Shown here in pieces: positions 46,134 to 54,106 of a DNA stretch of 55,781 nt (positions are counted from its first letter, which is position 1; every line of letters begins with the position of its first letter). The position numbers were made by a program, and so were the translations under genes. The notes beneath the pieces were generated by a model. The model had not been told where the DNA came from, searched no databases, and was given only the letters and a program-made list of their open reading frames with translations. The DNA is from an uncultured Saprospiraceae bacterium (GTDB taxonomy: Bacteria > Bacteroidota > Bacteroidia > Chitinophagales > Saprospiraceae): positions 1 through 55,781 of the forward strand of contig CALFUK010000022.1 in the NCBI GenBank assembly GCA_937929945.1. Reading direction: 5' to 3'.

Positions 46134-46550
46134 ATGAGAAAAATAGAACACATCGGCATAGCCGTAAAAGATCTTGACGAAAGCAATACTCTCTTCTCCT
46201 CCCTCTTCAATGTAGAAGGCCCCTACAAAATAGAAGAAGTAGAATCAGAAGGGGTCAAGACATCTTTCTTCAAAAATGGACCCAACAAGATAGAGCTGGT
46301 CCAAGGCACCAAAGAAGATGATGCCATCACAAAATACATCACTAAGCGTGGAGAAGGCATACACCACATCGCCTTTGACGTGGCAGACATCAGAGCAGAG
46401 ATGGCCAGGCTGAAGGCTGAAGGCTTCACCTTACTCAGTGATGAGCCTAAAAAGGGAGCTGATAATAAATGGGTCTGCTTCGTGCACCCTAAGTCTGCTA
46501 ATGGTGTCCTCATAGAACTGTGCCAAGAGATCGCAGCTAGTGCGACTTAA
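46134..46550 (+). CDS. mce: methylmalonyl-CoA epimerase
   Basis: This glyoxalase-fold enzyme interconverts (R)- and (S)-methylmalonyl-CoA in propionate and odd-chain metabolism. The metal ligands sit in IEHIGIAV (His about 5), GIHHIAFDV (His about 82-83) and VLIELCQE (Glu about 131), in the two-beta-alpha-beta modules typical of the family. Length of 138 residues is normal. It is followed after only 6 bases by the TauE/SafE permease gene, so they are probably co-transcribed. No mutase gene (mutA/B) is in the window. Confidence 0.93.
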   Translation: MRKIEHIGIAVKDLDESNTLFSSLFNVEGPYKIEEVESEGVKTSFFKNGPNKIELVQGTKEDDAITKYITKRGEGIHHIAFDVADIRAEMARLKAEGFTLLSDEPKKGADNKWVCFVHPKSANGVLIELCQEIAASAT

Positions 46551-46556
46551 ATCCTG

Positions 46557-47327
46557 ATGGACTATACGCTTGTAGAATTCGCCATCATCATCATTGGTAG
46601 CTTTGTCGCTGGATGCATCAATACACTCGCAGGCAGTGGCTCTGCCATCACACTGGCTATACTGACTGAGATCATGGGCCTTCCTGGCAATCTGGCCAAT
46701 GGGACCAATCGAGTCGGCGTCATCGCCCAGGGTTCACTCACCAGCTTGGTATTCTATAAGAATGGCAAGCTCGATATCAGACGGGGACTACCCATCATCA
46801 TCTATGTCACCTTAGGCTCCTTAATCGGTGTATATGTGGCGACCATCATCTCCAATGATCAGTTCAAAGTGGTCTTCAAGTACCTGATGATTCTGGTGCT
46901 CCTGGTCATCTTAGTCAATCCAAAACGATGGTTGGTGCAGCAAGGAGACATCAACATGCTGCCTTGGTATCTTGCTGTTCCCTTATTCTTAGCAGTTGGT
47001 TTTTATGGTGGCTTTATTCAGATGGGTATGGGTATCTTCTTTATCGCAGCCCTGGTTCTCGCATCTAAGTACAGCCTGATTACGGGCAATGCAATCAAAG
47101 GTTTCACCGTAGCATTCTATAGCATATTCGTCATTGGCATTTTTCATTATCACGGACTCATCGACTGGAAGGCAGGAGCGCTCCTGGCCATAGGCCAGAT
47201 GATCGGTGGATATGTGACAGCGCAGTTTGCCTCACATTACAAGCATGCGGATGTGTGGGCTTACCGCCTTCTGGTATTGATTGTCGTACTGGTTATATTG
47301 AAGTTGTTTGGCATTATCTCTTTATAA
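46557..47327 (+). CDS. TauE/SafE-family permease
   Basis: A 256-residue protein with about eight transmembrane helices in two related halves. The first half has AGCINTLAGSGSAITLAILT and the conserved GTNRVGVIAQ; the second has GGFIQMGMGIFFIAALVL and NAIKGFTVAFYSIFVIG. These are the repeated signatures of the TauE/SafE family, whose members export or import sulfite, sulfonates or other organic anions. Substrate cannot be inferred; its place directly after mce may mean a carboxylate or simply operon convenience. The call of the family is firm. Confidence 0.88.
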   Translation: MDYTLVEFAIIIIGSFVAGCINTLAGSGSAITLAILTEIMGLPGNLANGTNRVGVIAQGSLTSLVFYKNGKLDIRRGLPIIIYVTLGSLIGVYVATIISNDQFKVVFKYLMILVLLVILVNPKRWLVQQGDINMLPWYLAVPLFLAVGFYGGFIQMGMGIFFIAALVLASKYSLITGNAIKGFTVAFYSIFVIGIFHYHGLIDWKAGALLAIGQMIGGYVTAQFASHYKHADVWAYRLLVLIVVLVILKLFGIISL

Positions 47328-47419
47328 TTAACCCTAACTATTTCCTCTTATGAGGACCAAGTTAATCATGATACGAAGTACCACTTAGATTGACACTCAG
47401 TCCTAAAAATTAAGCTTAC

Positions 47420-47513
47420 GAAACATCTGTGAAGTAGATGACTAAGACACCCAAGGGAAATGCTTTAACTTGGTTATTTTACTAACAGACATTTATATAC
47501 AAATTTTGCAAAC
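47420..47513 (+). promoter_or_regulatory. shared upstream element, copy before the ThuA gene
   Basis: GAAACATCTGTGAAGTAGAT (47420), AAGACACCCAAGGG (47444-47457), ACTTGGTTATTTTACTAACA with GACATTT, and GCAAAC directly before the ATG. The same blocks in the same order lie at 4175-4364 and 35677-35768 on the minus strand, always upstream of and abutting a start codon. Confidence 0.6.
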
Positions 47514-48440
47514 ATGAAATATCTTTCCATTCTATTGCTTCTCTCTTTCCAGTCCTTATTCACAGCACCTGGCATCTCGCAAGGCTTAGAGAGTTTCAAG
47601 GTCACTCCCGAATGGATAGCTAAAATGGAGAACATCGCGCCAGCAAGAGCTACGGTGACTGGTGAGTCAAAGAAAAAAATATTAGTTTTCTCGCGAGCCA
47701 CTGGGTTCGATCACTGGATTATCCCACACAACATTGAGCTGCTAAAGATCTTAGCAAAAAAAACTGGTGCATTCGATATTCACGTCGGTTATGACATAGA
47801 GCAGTTTGGTAAAAAAAACCTCAAGCAATATGATGCCGTCATTCTCAATAATTCGAATCCAAGCGGACCCGATCGAAACTTGTTTGCGGATTTATTGCGC
47901 ATGAATACATCTCTGAGTCGGACTGAGATAGCAACTGAAGCGCTGGTCTATGAGCAAAACCTAAAGAGATACATTGCTAAGGGCGGAGGCTTAATGATGC
48001 TGCATGGTGCTATCACAGTGCAAAATAACTCTGAGTCATTCAGTCAGATCACAGGAGGCAGCTTTGACTATCATCCGCCCCAGCAAGAGATGCATGTGAA
48101 AGAAGTAGACCCCACTCATCCACTTGTCCAAGCCTTTAAAGGTCAGGGCATGACGCACGTAGACGAGCCATACTTCTTTAAAAATGCCTACTTCGACTAT
48201 AACTTCAGACCACTGCTCTACATAGAGGCAGATAAGCTGACTGGGCTGAGAAAAGAAGTCAGCAACAATACCATCTATGTCTCTTGGATCAAAAGACACG
48301 GTAAAGGTAGAGTCTTCTATAGCTCGCCGTCTCACAATGCTCAGTCATATGACAATCCAGATTTTCTACAATACTTATTAGACGGCATACAGTACGTCGT
48401 GGGTGATCTCAAGTGTGATGACTCCCCTATTGGCCATTGA
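47514..48440 (+). CDS. secreted ThuA-domain protein
   Basis: A signal peptide (LSILLLLSFQSLFTAPG) leads into a ThuA (trehalose-utilisation/glutamine amidotransferase-like) domain: KILVFSRATGFDHWIIPHNI (about 58), YDAVILNNSN (about 104), GGGLMMLHGAI (about 160), THVDEPYFFKN, then VSWIKRHGKGRVFYSSPSHN (about 260). This order is standard for ThuA proteins in Bacteroidota, which are often linked to carbohydrate or glycan breakdown, but no enzyme of that kind is nearby. A shared upstream element ends at its ATG, which ties its control to the genes at 4174 and 35676. Confidence 0.88.
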   Translation: MKYLSILLLLSFQSLFTAPGISQGLESFKVTPEWIAKMENIAPARATVTGESKKKILVFSRATGFDHWIIPHNIELLKILAKKTGAFDIHVGYDIEQFGKKNLKQYDAVILNNSNPSGPDRNLFADLLRMNTSLSRTEIATEALVYEQNLKRYIAKGGGLMMLHGAITVQNNSESFSQITGGSFDYHPPQQEMHVKEVDPTHPLVQAFKGQGMTHVDEPYFFKNAYFDYNFRPLLYIEADKLTGLRKEVSNNTIYVSWIKRHGKGRVFYSSPSHNAQSYDNPDFLQYLLDGIQYVVGDLKCDDSPIGH

Positions 48441-48510
48441 CATCCCCTGATTCAAATGGTTCATTCAGGTGAAATACTAAACGAAACGTTTCTCAAGCCC
48501 GTGAACATAA

Positions 48511-48738
48511 CAGCATATAGATAGTCTAAAGAAACACTCTTACCACAAAGCAAAAGTCAGCCAAATCGTAAAAGCTAAACGCAGAGCAACAGCAGATACA
48601 GTTCTAAGATTCTCAAAATATTATGAAACAGGCGCCAAATTTTGGTTAGACATACAAGCCGATTTTGAGTTAGAAGAACTAAAGCCTAAGCACAAAAATG
48701 AACTGAATCAAATAAGCGAATGTGCAGTTTTACGCGAG
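48511..48738 (+). pseudogene. 5'-truncated HigA-type antitoxin remnant
   Basis: A frame without a start codon (it opens after TAA at 48508-48510) reads KAKRRATADTVLRFSKYYE, then TGAKFWLDIQADFELEELK. This is the second half of a HigA/XRE-type antitoxin (usual form 'rrIsadtAlrLakyfgtspefWlnlQ..yDl'). The first part of the HTH and the start are missing, and no HigB toxin frame lies next to it. The frame runs on into the minus-strand gene without a proper end. The product, if any, could not bind DNA normally. Confidence 0.65.
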
Positions 48739-48785
48739 GTCACTTTAAGCGCTACTTCTGCCATTCACTGGCTATTACCCCAGCA

Positions 48786-49412
48786 TCACATCAAATCCTT
48801 CCCATGCACCAGATCGTGGCACAGCTTGATGAAGCGATCAATCTGCCGCTCCATGTCCTCTGACTCTACGATGTAGCCTGGTCGGTACATGATAATGCTG
48901 TGGTCCTTCGCTTCGTAGGTCCAGCCTTTATGATCTCCGATGTGATCTAGAAAATCTACATTGATGGTCTCTTTGAATAGCTCGGACTGATCTGTGTGAA
49001 TCTGATAGTGCTCATCGAATTCTGGTGTGGTGGTCAGGATAATGGGCTGAGTGGCCTTACCAAACATATTCTTAAACACGCCGCCTTTTGGTTCGATCAC
49101 AAAGGAATGCAGTATCAGGTCTGGATTCGTATATTCGAAGATGGTGACTGCCTTATTTCCAAAATCAAAATAGAGGAGATCAAACATTCTAAATCCGCCC
49201 TTCAGCTTCTTGTGTTTGAAGCTGATCATCGCTTTCAATCGCTTTTTTGACTTTCCTTCGAAGAGTCGGAAGCCATTGAGGGATATGACGTCTTCCTCAA
49301 ATTTACGTCGGCGTAAAAATTTCCATCGGTACTCTTTTGCCAATGCCTTTTGACTCGCAATCCGAGGGTCCTTATTGAAAAAATAGTCTACAATGTCTAA
49401 TATCCCTTTCAA
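48786..49412 (-). CDS. hypothetical cytoplasmic protein, 208 residues
   Basis: No family recognised. The protein is soluble, basic at the N-terminus (KEYRWKFLRRRKFEEDV), with an alternating beta-strand core (GGFRMFDLLYFDFGNKAVTI, FEYTNPDLILHSFVIEP) and a helix at the end (MERQIDRFIKLCHDLVHG). The start is a TTG (49412), since no ATG is in frame nearby. It has protein-like composition and no shadowing gene on the plus strand apart from the tail of the higA remnant. It stands alone. Confidence 0.6.
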   Translation of the reverse strand: MKGILDIVDYFFNKDPRIASQKALAKEYRWKFLRRRKFEEDVISLNGFRLFEGKSKKRLKAMISFKHKKLKGGFRMFDLLYFDFGNKAVTIFEYTNPDLILHSFVIEPKGGVFKNMFGKATQPIILTTTPEFDEHYQIHTDQSELFKETINVDFLDHIGDHKGWTYEAKDHSIIMYRPGYIVESEDMERQIDRFIKLCHDLVHGKDLM

Positions 49413-50067
49413 GTGCTAGAAGTCTATGAGTGATCAACTGAGGATGAATATAATATTATTTACAACGATCATAAAGATTATCGCGCTTCAGATAGTGAAG
49501 CCTATTGTCACACTCAGATGGAGAGAGAATCGTGAGAAAATGTAATAAATGAGCTCAGATAATCGAGAAGTACTCAATATGTAAAATAGAGTATAAGATT
49601 GAAAAAAAGCCGTAAGAGATAACTTATAGTTGTAGGTAATGATTGGATTACTTATACTTATATCAAATATGCTTGCCATGCCTCTCTTAGATGCACACTT
49701 TGGTGGGCTTTTTTTTTGCCATGGATTATAAAAAACCACCATTATCCATTGATAATCAAGTAGTCAAACTACAGGACAAAGGATTAATATTTTCGAATAC
49801 TGCAGCAGCTAAAAAATGTCAATTACTACAGATTAAGCTGCTATTTTATACCATGCTATAAGAGAAGAATAGGATTGAGTAATCGCGAAACAAAATCTAT
49901 AATAGAGTTTGCAAATAACCTATCCTTAGAAGAAAGAAGAATTATGGGATTTCCAGATGCATACAAAACTGAACCATTGTGGAACTAATATCTTGCCAAT
50001 AACATGCTAAAATAAGGACATGCCTTCGTCGTCAGCACTTCCAATATCATCGATCCACAAGAGAAAC
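49413..50067. other. gap with one possible short coding relic
   Basis: On the plus strand a frame from a TTG at 49875 to TAA at 49988 reads LSNRETKSIIEFANNLSLEE and ends GFPDAYKTEPLWN; it reads as the C-terminal end of a real protein and stays open upstream to about 49790 without an ATG. I cannot assign it. A minus-strand frame at 49488-49742 is hydrophobic and Ser/Tyr-rich and looks spurious. No terminator or repeat was seen. Confidence 0.3.
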
Positions 50068-50982
50068 CTACTTCAATGCAACGATATCGTCATGGGCCCA
50101 AAAGAAGATGACCTGCCCTGACCTATAGTCAAAGAGGACTTTATCAACATCCAGAGAACTGAGGCTGAGTATACCGTCAATCTGATCATGGCCCGTGTCT
50201 GATTGTATCAGGGAGAGATCACGGTATATGACGCCAAGGTTTGAGACTTTGACGCGGTTAATGGATAATTCGTCTAAGGTGAAGTCATCCACGATCGGTG
50301 AAACATTATTTTTTTGGTGTGTGGACCTCAATAGCTTTTTCATTCCTTTATGAAGGACTGATATATTAGCACCAGAATCAAGCAGAAGAGTATAGCTTTC
50401 ATTTTGTATCTGCACCTCGATGAATGATTTTTCACTATGTGTCGTCATGGCCGATTTGACGATCGTGTGAGACAGTGCATTGATGTCTAAGTGAGGTGAA
50501 TCCTCTCCGATGAAATATACCTTCATCTCGGTATAATCGATCAAGATGTTATGATCTTCCATGACCTGGGTGCCTATCAGGCCATCAATGTCTGTGCCGA
50601 CGATCGCTTCTATCTTCTTCATATCGAATGCCAGCGCATCTATATTTTGCATACTGATATTGCCTAATTCGAAATTAGCCAGGCTGGTCTCGGAAGCGGT
50701 CTCAGCAAATTCTGTGGAGCTGAGCTCTATGTCTCCTTTACCCTGTGGTCCATCTACAGCGATAAATGAGCAACCCGTATCCAAGATGTACTTCCCTTTG
50801 ATGTGATCTACTGATGCCTCTAAGACAATTAATCCATTGACTAAATCAAAGTTGATTGCAAAACTTTCAATTATACCAGATGTACTTTTGGTGGGTGTGC
50901 CTGACCCAAATAGGGCCACCTGACTCATCAGAAAGAGTATAAAGAGGGAGCTAAGGTGCTGATATGTACTTCTTGTTTGCAT
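50068..50982 (-). CDS. secreted retropepsin-like aspartic protease
   Basis: A signal peptide (SLFILFLMSQVALFG) is followed by two aspartic-protease lobes, each with a catalytic triplet: YILDTGCSFIAVDGP (about 80) and TLLLDSGANISVLHKG (about 195). Each is followed by an hydrophobic-Gly strand (IDGLIGTQVM, IDGILSLSSL) as in pepsin/retropepsin folds. So a single chain holds both halves, unlike dimeric retropepsins. Role is unknown. The ATG at 50982 starts the signal peptide; an ATG at 51006 is also in frame. An 11-base-period direct repeat (51044-51061) lies upstream. Confidence 0.85.
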   Translation of the reverse strand: MQTRSTYQHLSSLFILFLMSQVALFGSGTPTKSTSGIIESFAINFDLVNGLIVLEASVDHIKGKYILDTGCSFIAVDGPQGKGDIELSSTEFAETASETSLANFELGNISMQNIDALAFDMKKIEAIVGTDIDGLIGTQVMEDHNILIDYTEMKVYFIGEDSPHLDINALSHTIVKSAMTTHSEKSFIEVQIQNESYTLLLDSGANISVLHKGMKKLLRSTHQKNNVSPIVDDFTLDELSINRVKVSNLGVIYRDLSLIQSDTGHDQIDGILSLSSLDVDKVLFDYRSGQVIFFWAHDDIVALK

Positions 50983-51043
50983 TGGACGCTGATCCAAATT
51001 AAACATTTATTTACTATGCAGCAACGTTTTAGACACATTTAGG

Positions 51044-51061
51044 TAACATTAAGTTAACATT
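51044..51061. promoter_or_regulatory. TAACATT direct repeat with 11-base period, possible OmpR/PhoB-type box
   Basis: TAACATT (51044-51050), four bases, TAACATT (51055-51061). Seven-base repeats with four-base spacers are the geometry of sites bound by PhoB/OmpR-type regulators. It lies about 60 bases before the protease start. A related array stands before the lipoprotein gene at 55528. Confidence 0.45.
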
Positions 51062-51108
51062 GGAAAGCCCGTTGTCATTTCTATGCACTGACACATCATT
51101 ATGCCCCA

Positions 51109-51145
51109 TAAAAAAAGGGTTGCTCTTCCGTCAAAAAGCAACCCT
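51109..51145 (-). terminator. intrinsic terminator of the TonB receptor gene
   Basis: On the minus strand AGGGTTGCT, loop, AGCAACCCT, then a run of T (A-run on the plus strand at 51109-51116). It lies 40 bases after the stop codon that ends at 51185. Confidence 0.9.
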
Positions 51146-51184
51146 ATGATTATATATAATAAATCAGAATAAACCTTGCCGATA

Positions 51185-54010
51185 CTACAGTCTGTAGCTA
51201 AATCCTACTGAGTAAGAAGTGTGTGGCACAAATCTCTGGAACACTTCATCGGCCGCTCCAAATGATTCGTACAGTAACTCTCTCTTAGATCCTAAGATGT
51301 TATTCGCCGAAAGACTGATTCTCGCTCTATTATCTTCTCCGAATGCTTTAGAAGCTTTCAAGTTAAGCGCGTGAAATGGCACCTCAAAGATGTCTGGATT
51401 CTCACCTACACCGACGATGGCCAGTCTTTTACCCTGTACATTATAGCTCAGATTCGCCTCGATGCCATTGTCTCTGTTGTTATAGTTGAGGTAGGTATTC
51501 ACGATGTATGGTGACTGTCCCTGCATGCTTCTTGTCGTAGAGACTGTCTCGCCCACTCTCGCCGTCCTTAGTTTTGATTGGTATTCTCCACCCGCTGACT
51601 GATCCAGTGTCACTTTAGAATCCACCAGTGTGACATTAGCCCCGATGCTGAATGGAGACTGCTCTACCTGACCGAAGTTCAAGTTTTTACGGACTTCGAT
51701 CTCTACACCTCTCACAGAGGCGTCACCTACATTTCTCGGCGTCACACTATTAGGTGACTGCTCACTGAAGGCGATCAGCTCGATCGGGTTAGAGAATGAC
51801 TTATAGAATCCACTCAAGGCAAACATCTGTCCACCTGACTGGAATAGCTCCCATCTGAGATCAAAGTTCATGATGTCAGTGGTCTCCAAGTCCAGATTAC
51901 CTACAAAGATTCTGTCTGACAGTGCATCATATATCTGCGCTATGGATAGCTCCTTGAATGATGGCCTGGCTACCGTCTTGGAGAATGAAGCTCTCAGATT
52001 CATATCATCCGTCAGGCTATAGATTAGATTAGCAGCTGGTAGGATATCGACCTTATCCAGCACCTTCTTTTTATTGAATATGACATCACCCAGATTATTC
52101 TGACCTGTGTAGATGTGGTCAAACTTCTCTACTCTTAGTCCGTACACAGCTTTCAGCTTATCCGTGACTGGCAGCTCATTCATGATGTATGCTGACAGGG
52201 TATTCTGCTGCGCATTATAAGTATTAGCAGGCTCGAAGTTACCGATGACGTATACACCTGTTCTTGATTCTGGAGTCCACACATTCTGGTCCAGCAGGAT
52301 TTCATTAGCATCTCCTGTGAAGTTGAGCAGGCTAGATCCGATCGCAGAGAACTGGTAGTTCAGAATGCCGTAGTCTCTCTCCTTGAATGAGTTGCTGAAG
52401 CCCAGCTTGAGCTTAGCATCTCTCTCTTGAAAAGAGAATTTCTTGGTCACGTCTACCTTACCTGAATAATTCACTTCGGTGAGATCTCTGAAGAGTCTGC
52501 TGGGTATCGCACCTTCACTTGGCTCGATGTTATACGCGCCATCATCCAGTCTGAACTGTGCCAGTCTGATGTCCTTATCTTGGATTCTGGAGTAGGTCGG
52601 TGATAATTTCCAATCGACTTCCAAGCCTGAACCTTCAAAGCTGTGCTTACCTTTCAGCAGAGCGTTAGATATGCTTCTCTGACTGTACTCTAGATTATCT
52701 CTGGTGATGGTGTTAGAGTTATTCAGGATGGTCTCTTGAGTGAAGATACCCGCTTTGCTTTCTCCATTTTGCAAGTGGATTAGGTTAAGCGAGATTTTGT
52801 GATTGTTCACTTTGATCGCTCCGCCCAGCAGGCCACTCATTAGTACATTATTAGATGATAGCTCACCCTTTCTGGTCTTATTGGTCTCCAGCTGGAGTAC
52901 ATCAGTCGAGTTAGCTTTGATGAATTCCCTGAATTCGACATCATCAAAATAGTCATTGGAGTTCTTATAATTAAATGCCGCATTGTAGCCCAGTGTCACC
53001 TTATCTTTATTAATCTGATTGCCATGCGATACACCGAAATTAATGTCTGGCCTATTAGCCTCTCGCTGAGCTGCCCAGTTATTAGAGAAGCTCTTCGTAA
53101 TATTTGTCAGCCTCTCTGATCTGTCACTGGTACTCGGTATCTGAGCAAATGATTGGAATGGCAGATTACGCGTACCATCATCAAATCCAAGAAAGTCAGT
53201 GGATCCGCCTGGGTAAGTGAGCGCATTTTTATTAAGGTGCATATTAGGATTGAAACCAGCTCCGAAAGAGATGTTGGTAGACTTCTCCTCTGGGAAATCT
53301 TTCGTCACGATATCTACCACTCCACCTGTAAAGTCACCTGGAAGATCTGGTGTGAATGATTTCACGACGATGATGTTATCAATGATGTTAGTCGGGAAGA
53401 TATCCATCTGAAGAGTATTCCGATCTGGATCCAGACCTGGTATGTCCATGCCATTGAGGATAGACTTAGTGTATCGATCACCCAGTCCTCTGACGAATAC
53501 ATACTTGCCCCCTTGGACAGATACACCAGTGACTCTTTTGATCGCTCCAGCAGCATCGCTGTCCCCAATCTTTCTGAAGGTCTGAGATGAAATACCGTCC
53601 AGTAGATTAGCTGATTTTTTCTGAATGGTTAGGACTGCCGCCTCCGTATTTCTGATGGTCTTAGCCTGAATGACGATCTCGTCCAATACTTCTGACTCCT
53701 CTTTCATTCTGACATCCATGAGTGTCACTTCTCCCTCTGTGACAGTCACATCCGCTACGGTAAGTGCAGCGTAGCCGATGAATGAATACTCCAAAGTATA
53801 AGTCCCTGGATCTAATGATAGTGAGTAAGCACCATCAAGATCAGTGTTAGTACCGCCACTGGTCTCCTGTACGAATACAGTCGCAAAGGGTACGGTCTCC
53901 CCAGTAATATCGTCGATGATGGTCCCTCTCACAGTACCCTGTGCGTAAGAACCGATTTGTAGTAAGAGAAAGAGTGTAAAACTAAGTACAGGTGTAAGTA
54001 AAAATTTCAT
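51185..54010 (-). CDS. TonB-dependent receptor with CarboxypepD_reg-like N-terminus
   Basis: After a signal peptide (FLLTPVLSFTLFLLLQIGSY, Ala-Gln) comes a CarboxypepD_reg-like domain (VRGTIIDDITGETVPFATVF, about 28-105), then the plug domain (QTFRKIGDSDAAGAIKRVTG, VSVQGGKYVFVRGLGDRYTK) and a 22-strand-type beta-barrel with DMNLRASFSKTVARPSFKEL and a C-terminal aromatic end (SYSVGFSYRL). Length of 941 residues is typical. I chose the ATG at 54010 as the signal peptide starts there; a GTG at 54073 is also in frame. It lies downstream of the beta-helix lipoprotein in one operon, in place of the usual SusD partner. The transported substrate is unknown. Confidence 0.93.
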   Translation of the reverse strand: MKFLLTPVLSFTLFLLLQIGSYAQGTVRGTIIDDITGETVPFATVFVQETSGGTNTDLDGAYSLSLDPGTYTLEYSFIGYAALTVADVTVTEGEVTLMDVRMKEESEVLDEIVIQAKTIRNTEAAVLTIQKKSANLLDGISSQTFRKIGDSDAAGAIKRVTGVSVQGGKYVFVRGLGDRYTKSILNGMDIPGLDPDRNTLQMDIFPTNIIDNIIVVKSFTPDLPGDFTGGVVDIVTKDFPEEKSTNISFGAGFNPNMHLNKNALTYPGGSTDFLGFDDGTRNLPFQSFAQIPSTSDRSERLTNITKSFSNNWAAQREANRPDINFGVSHGNQINKDKVTLGYNAAFNYKNSNDYFDDVEFREFIKANSTDVLQLETNKTRKGELSSNNVLMSGLLGGAIKVNNHKISLNLIHLQNGESKAGIFTQETILNNSNTITRDNLEYSQRSISNALLKGKHSFEGSGLEVDWKLSPTYSRIQDKDIRLAQFRLDDGAYNIEPSEGAIPSRLFRDLTEVNYSGKVDVTKKFSFQERDAKLKLGFSNSFKERDYGILNYQFSAIGSSLLNFTGDANEILLDQNVWTPESRTGVYVIGNFEPANTYNAQQNTLSAYIMNELPVTDKLKAVYGLRVEKFDHIYTGQNNLGDVIFNKKKVLDKVDILPAANLIYSLTDDMNLRASFSKTVARPSFKELSIAQIYDALSDRIFVGNLDLETTDIMNFDLRWELFQSGGQMFALSGFYKSFSNPIELIAFSEQSPNSVTPRNVGDASVRGVEIEVRKNLNFGQVEQSPFSIGANVTLVDSKVTLDQSAGGEYQSKLRTARVGETVSTTRSMQGQSPYIVNTYLNYNNRDNGIEANLSYNVQGKRLAIVGVGENPDIFEVPFHALNLKASKAFGEDNRARISLSANNILGSKRELLYESFGAADEVFQRFVPHTSYSVGFSYRL

Positions 54011-54039
54011 TTTGTGTATGTTTATTCTGAAGGTTAAGA

Positions 54040-54077
54040 AGAAGTGATTCAGCATTTGACGGTACCGAATCACTTCT
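54040..54077 (-). other. intercistronic hairpin between the lipoprotein and TonB receptor genes
   Basis: AGAAGTGATTC, 16-base loop, GAATCACTTCT: perfect 11-base arms in the 96-base gap between the two genes. No T-run follows on the minus strand, so full termination is unlikely; an mRNA-processing or partial attenuation role would set different levels of the two proteins. Confidence 0.55.
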
Positions 54078-54106
54078 GAATTTGATTCTGTGTATGATAT
54101 ATTTAA

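Noticed and set aside
49488-49742. 84-residue hydrophobic minus-strand frame
   Set aside because: Low-complexity Ser/Tyr/Ile composition without a motif, in an AT-rich gap.
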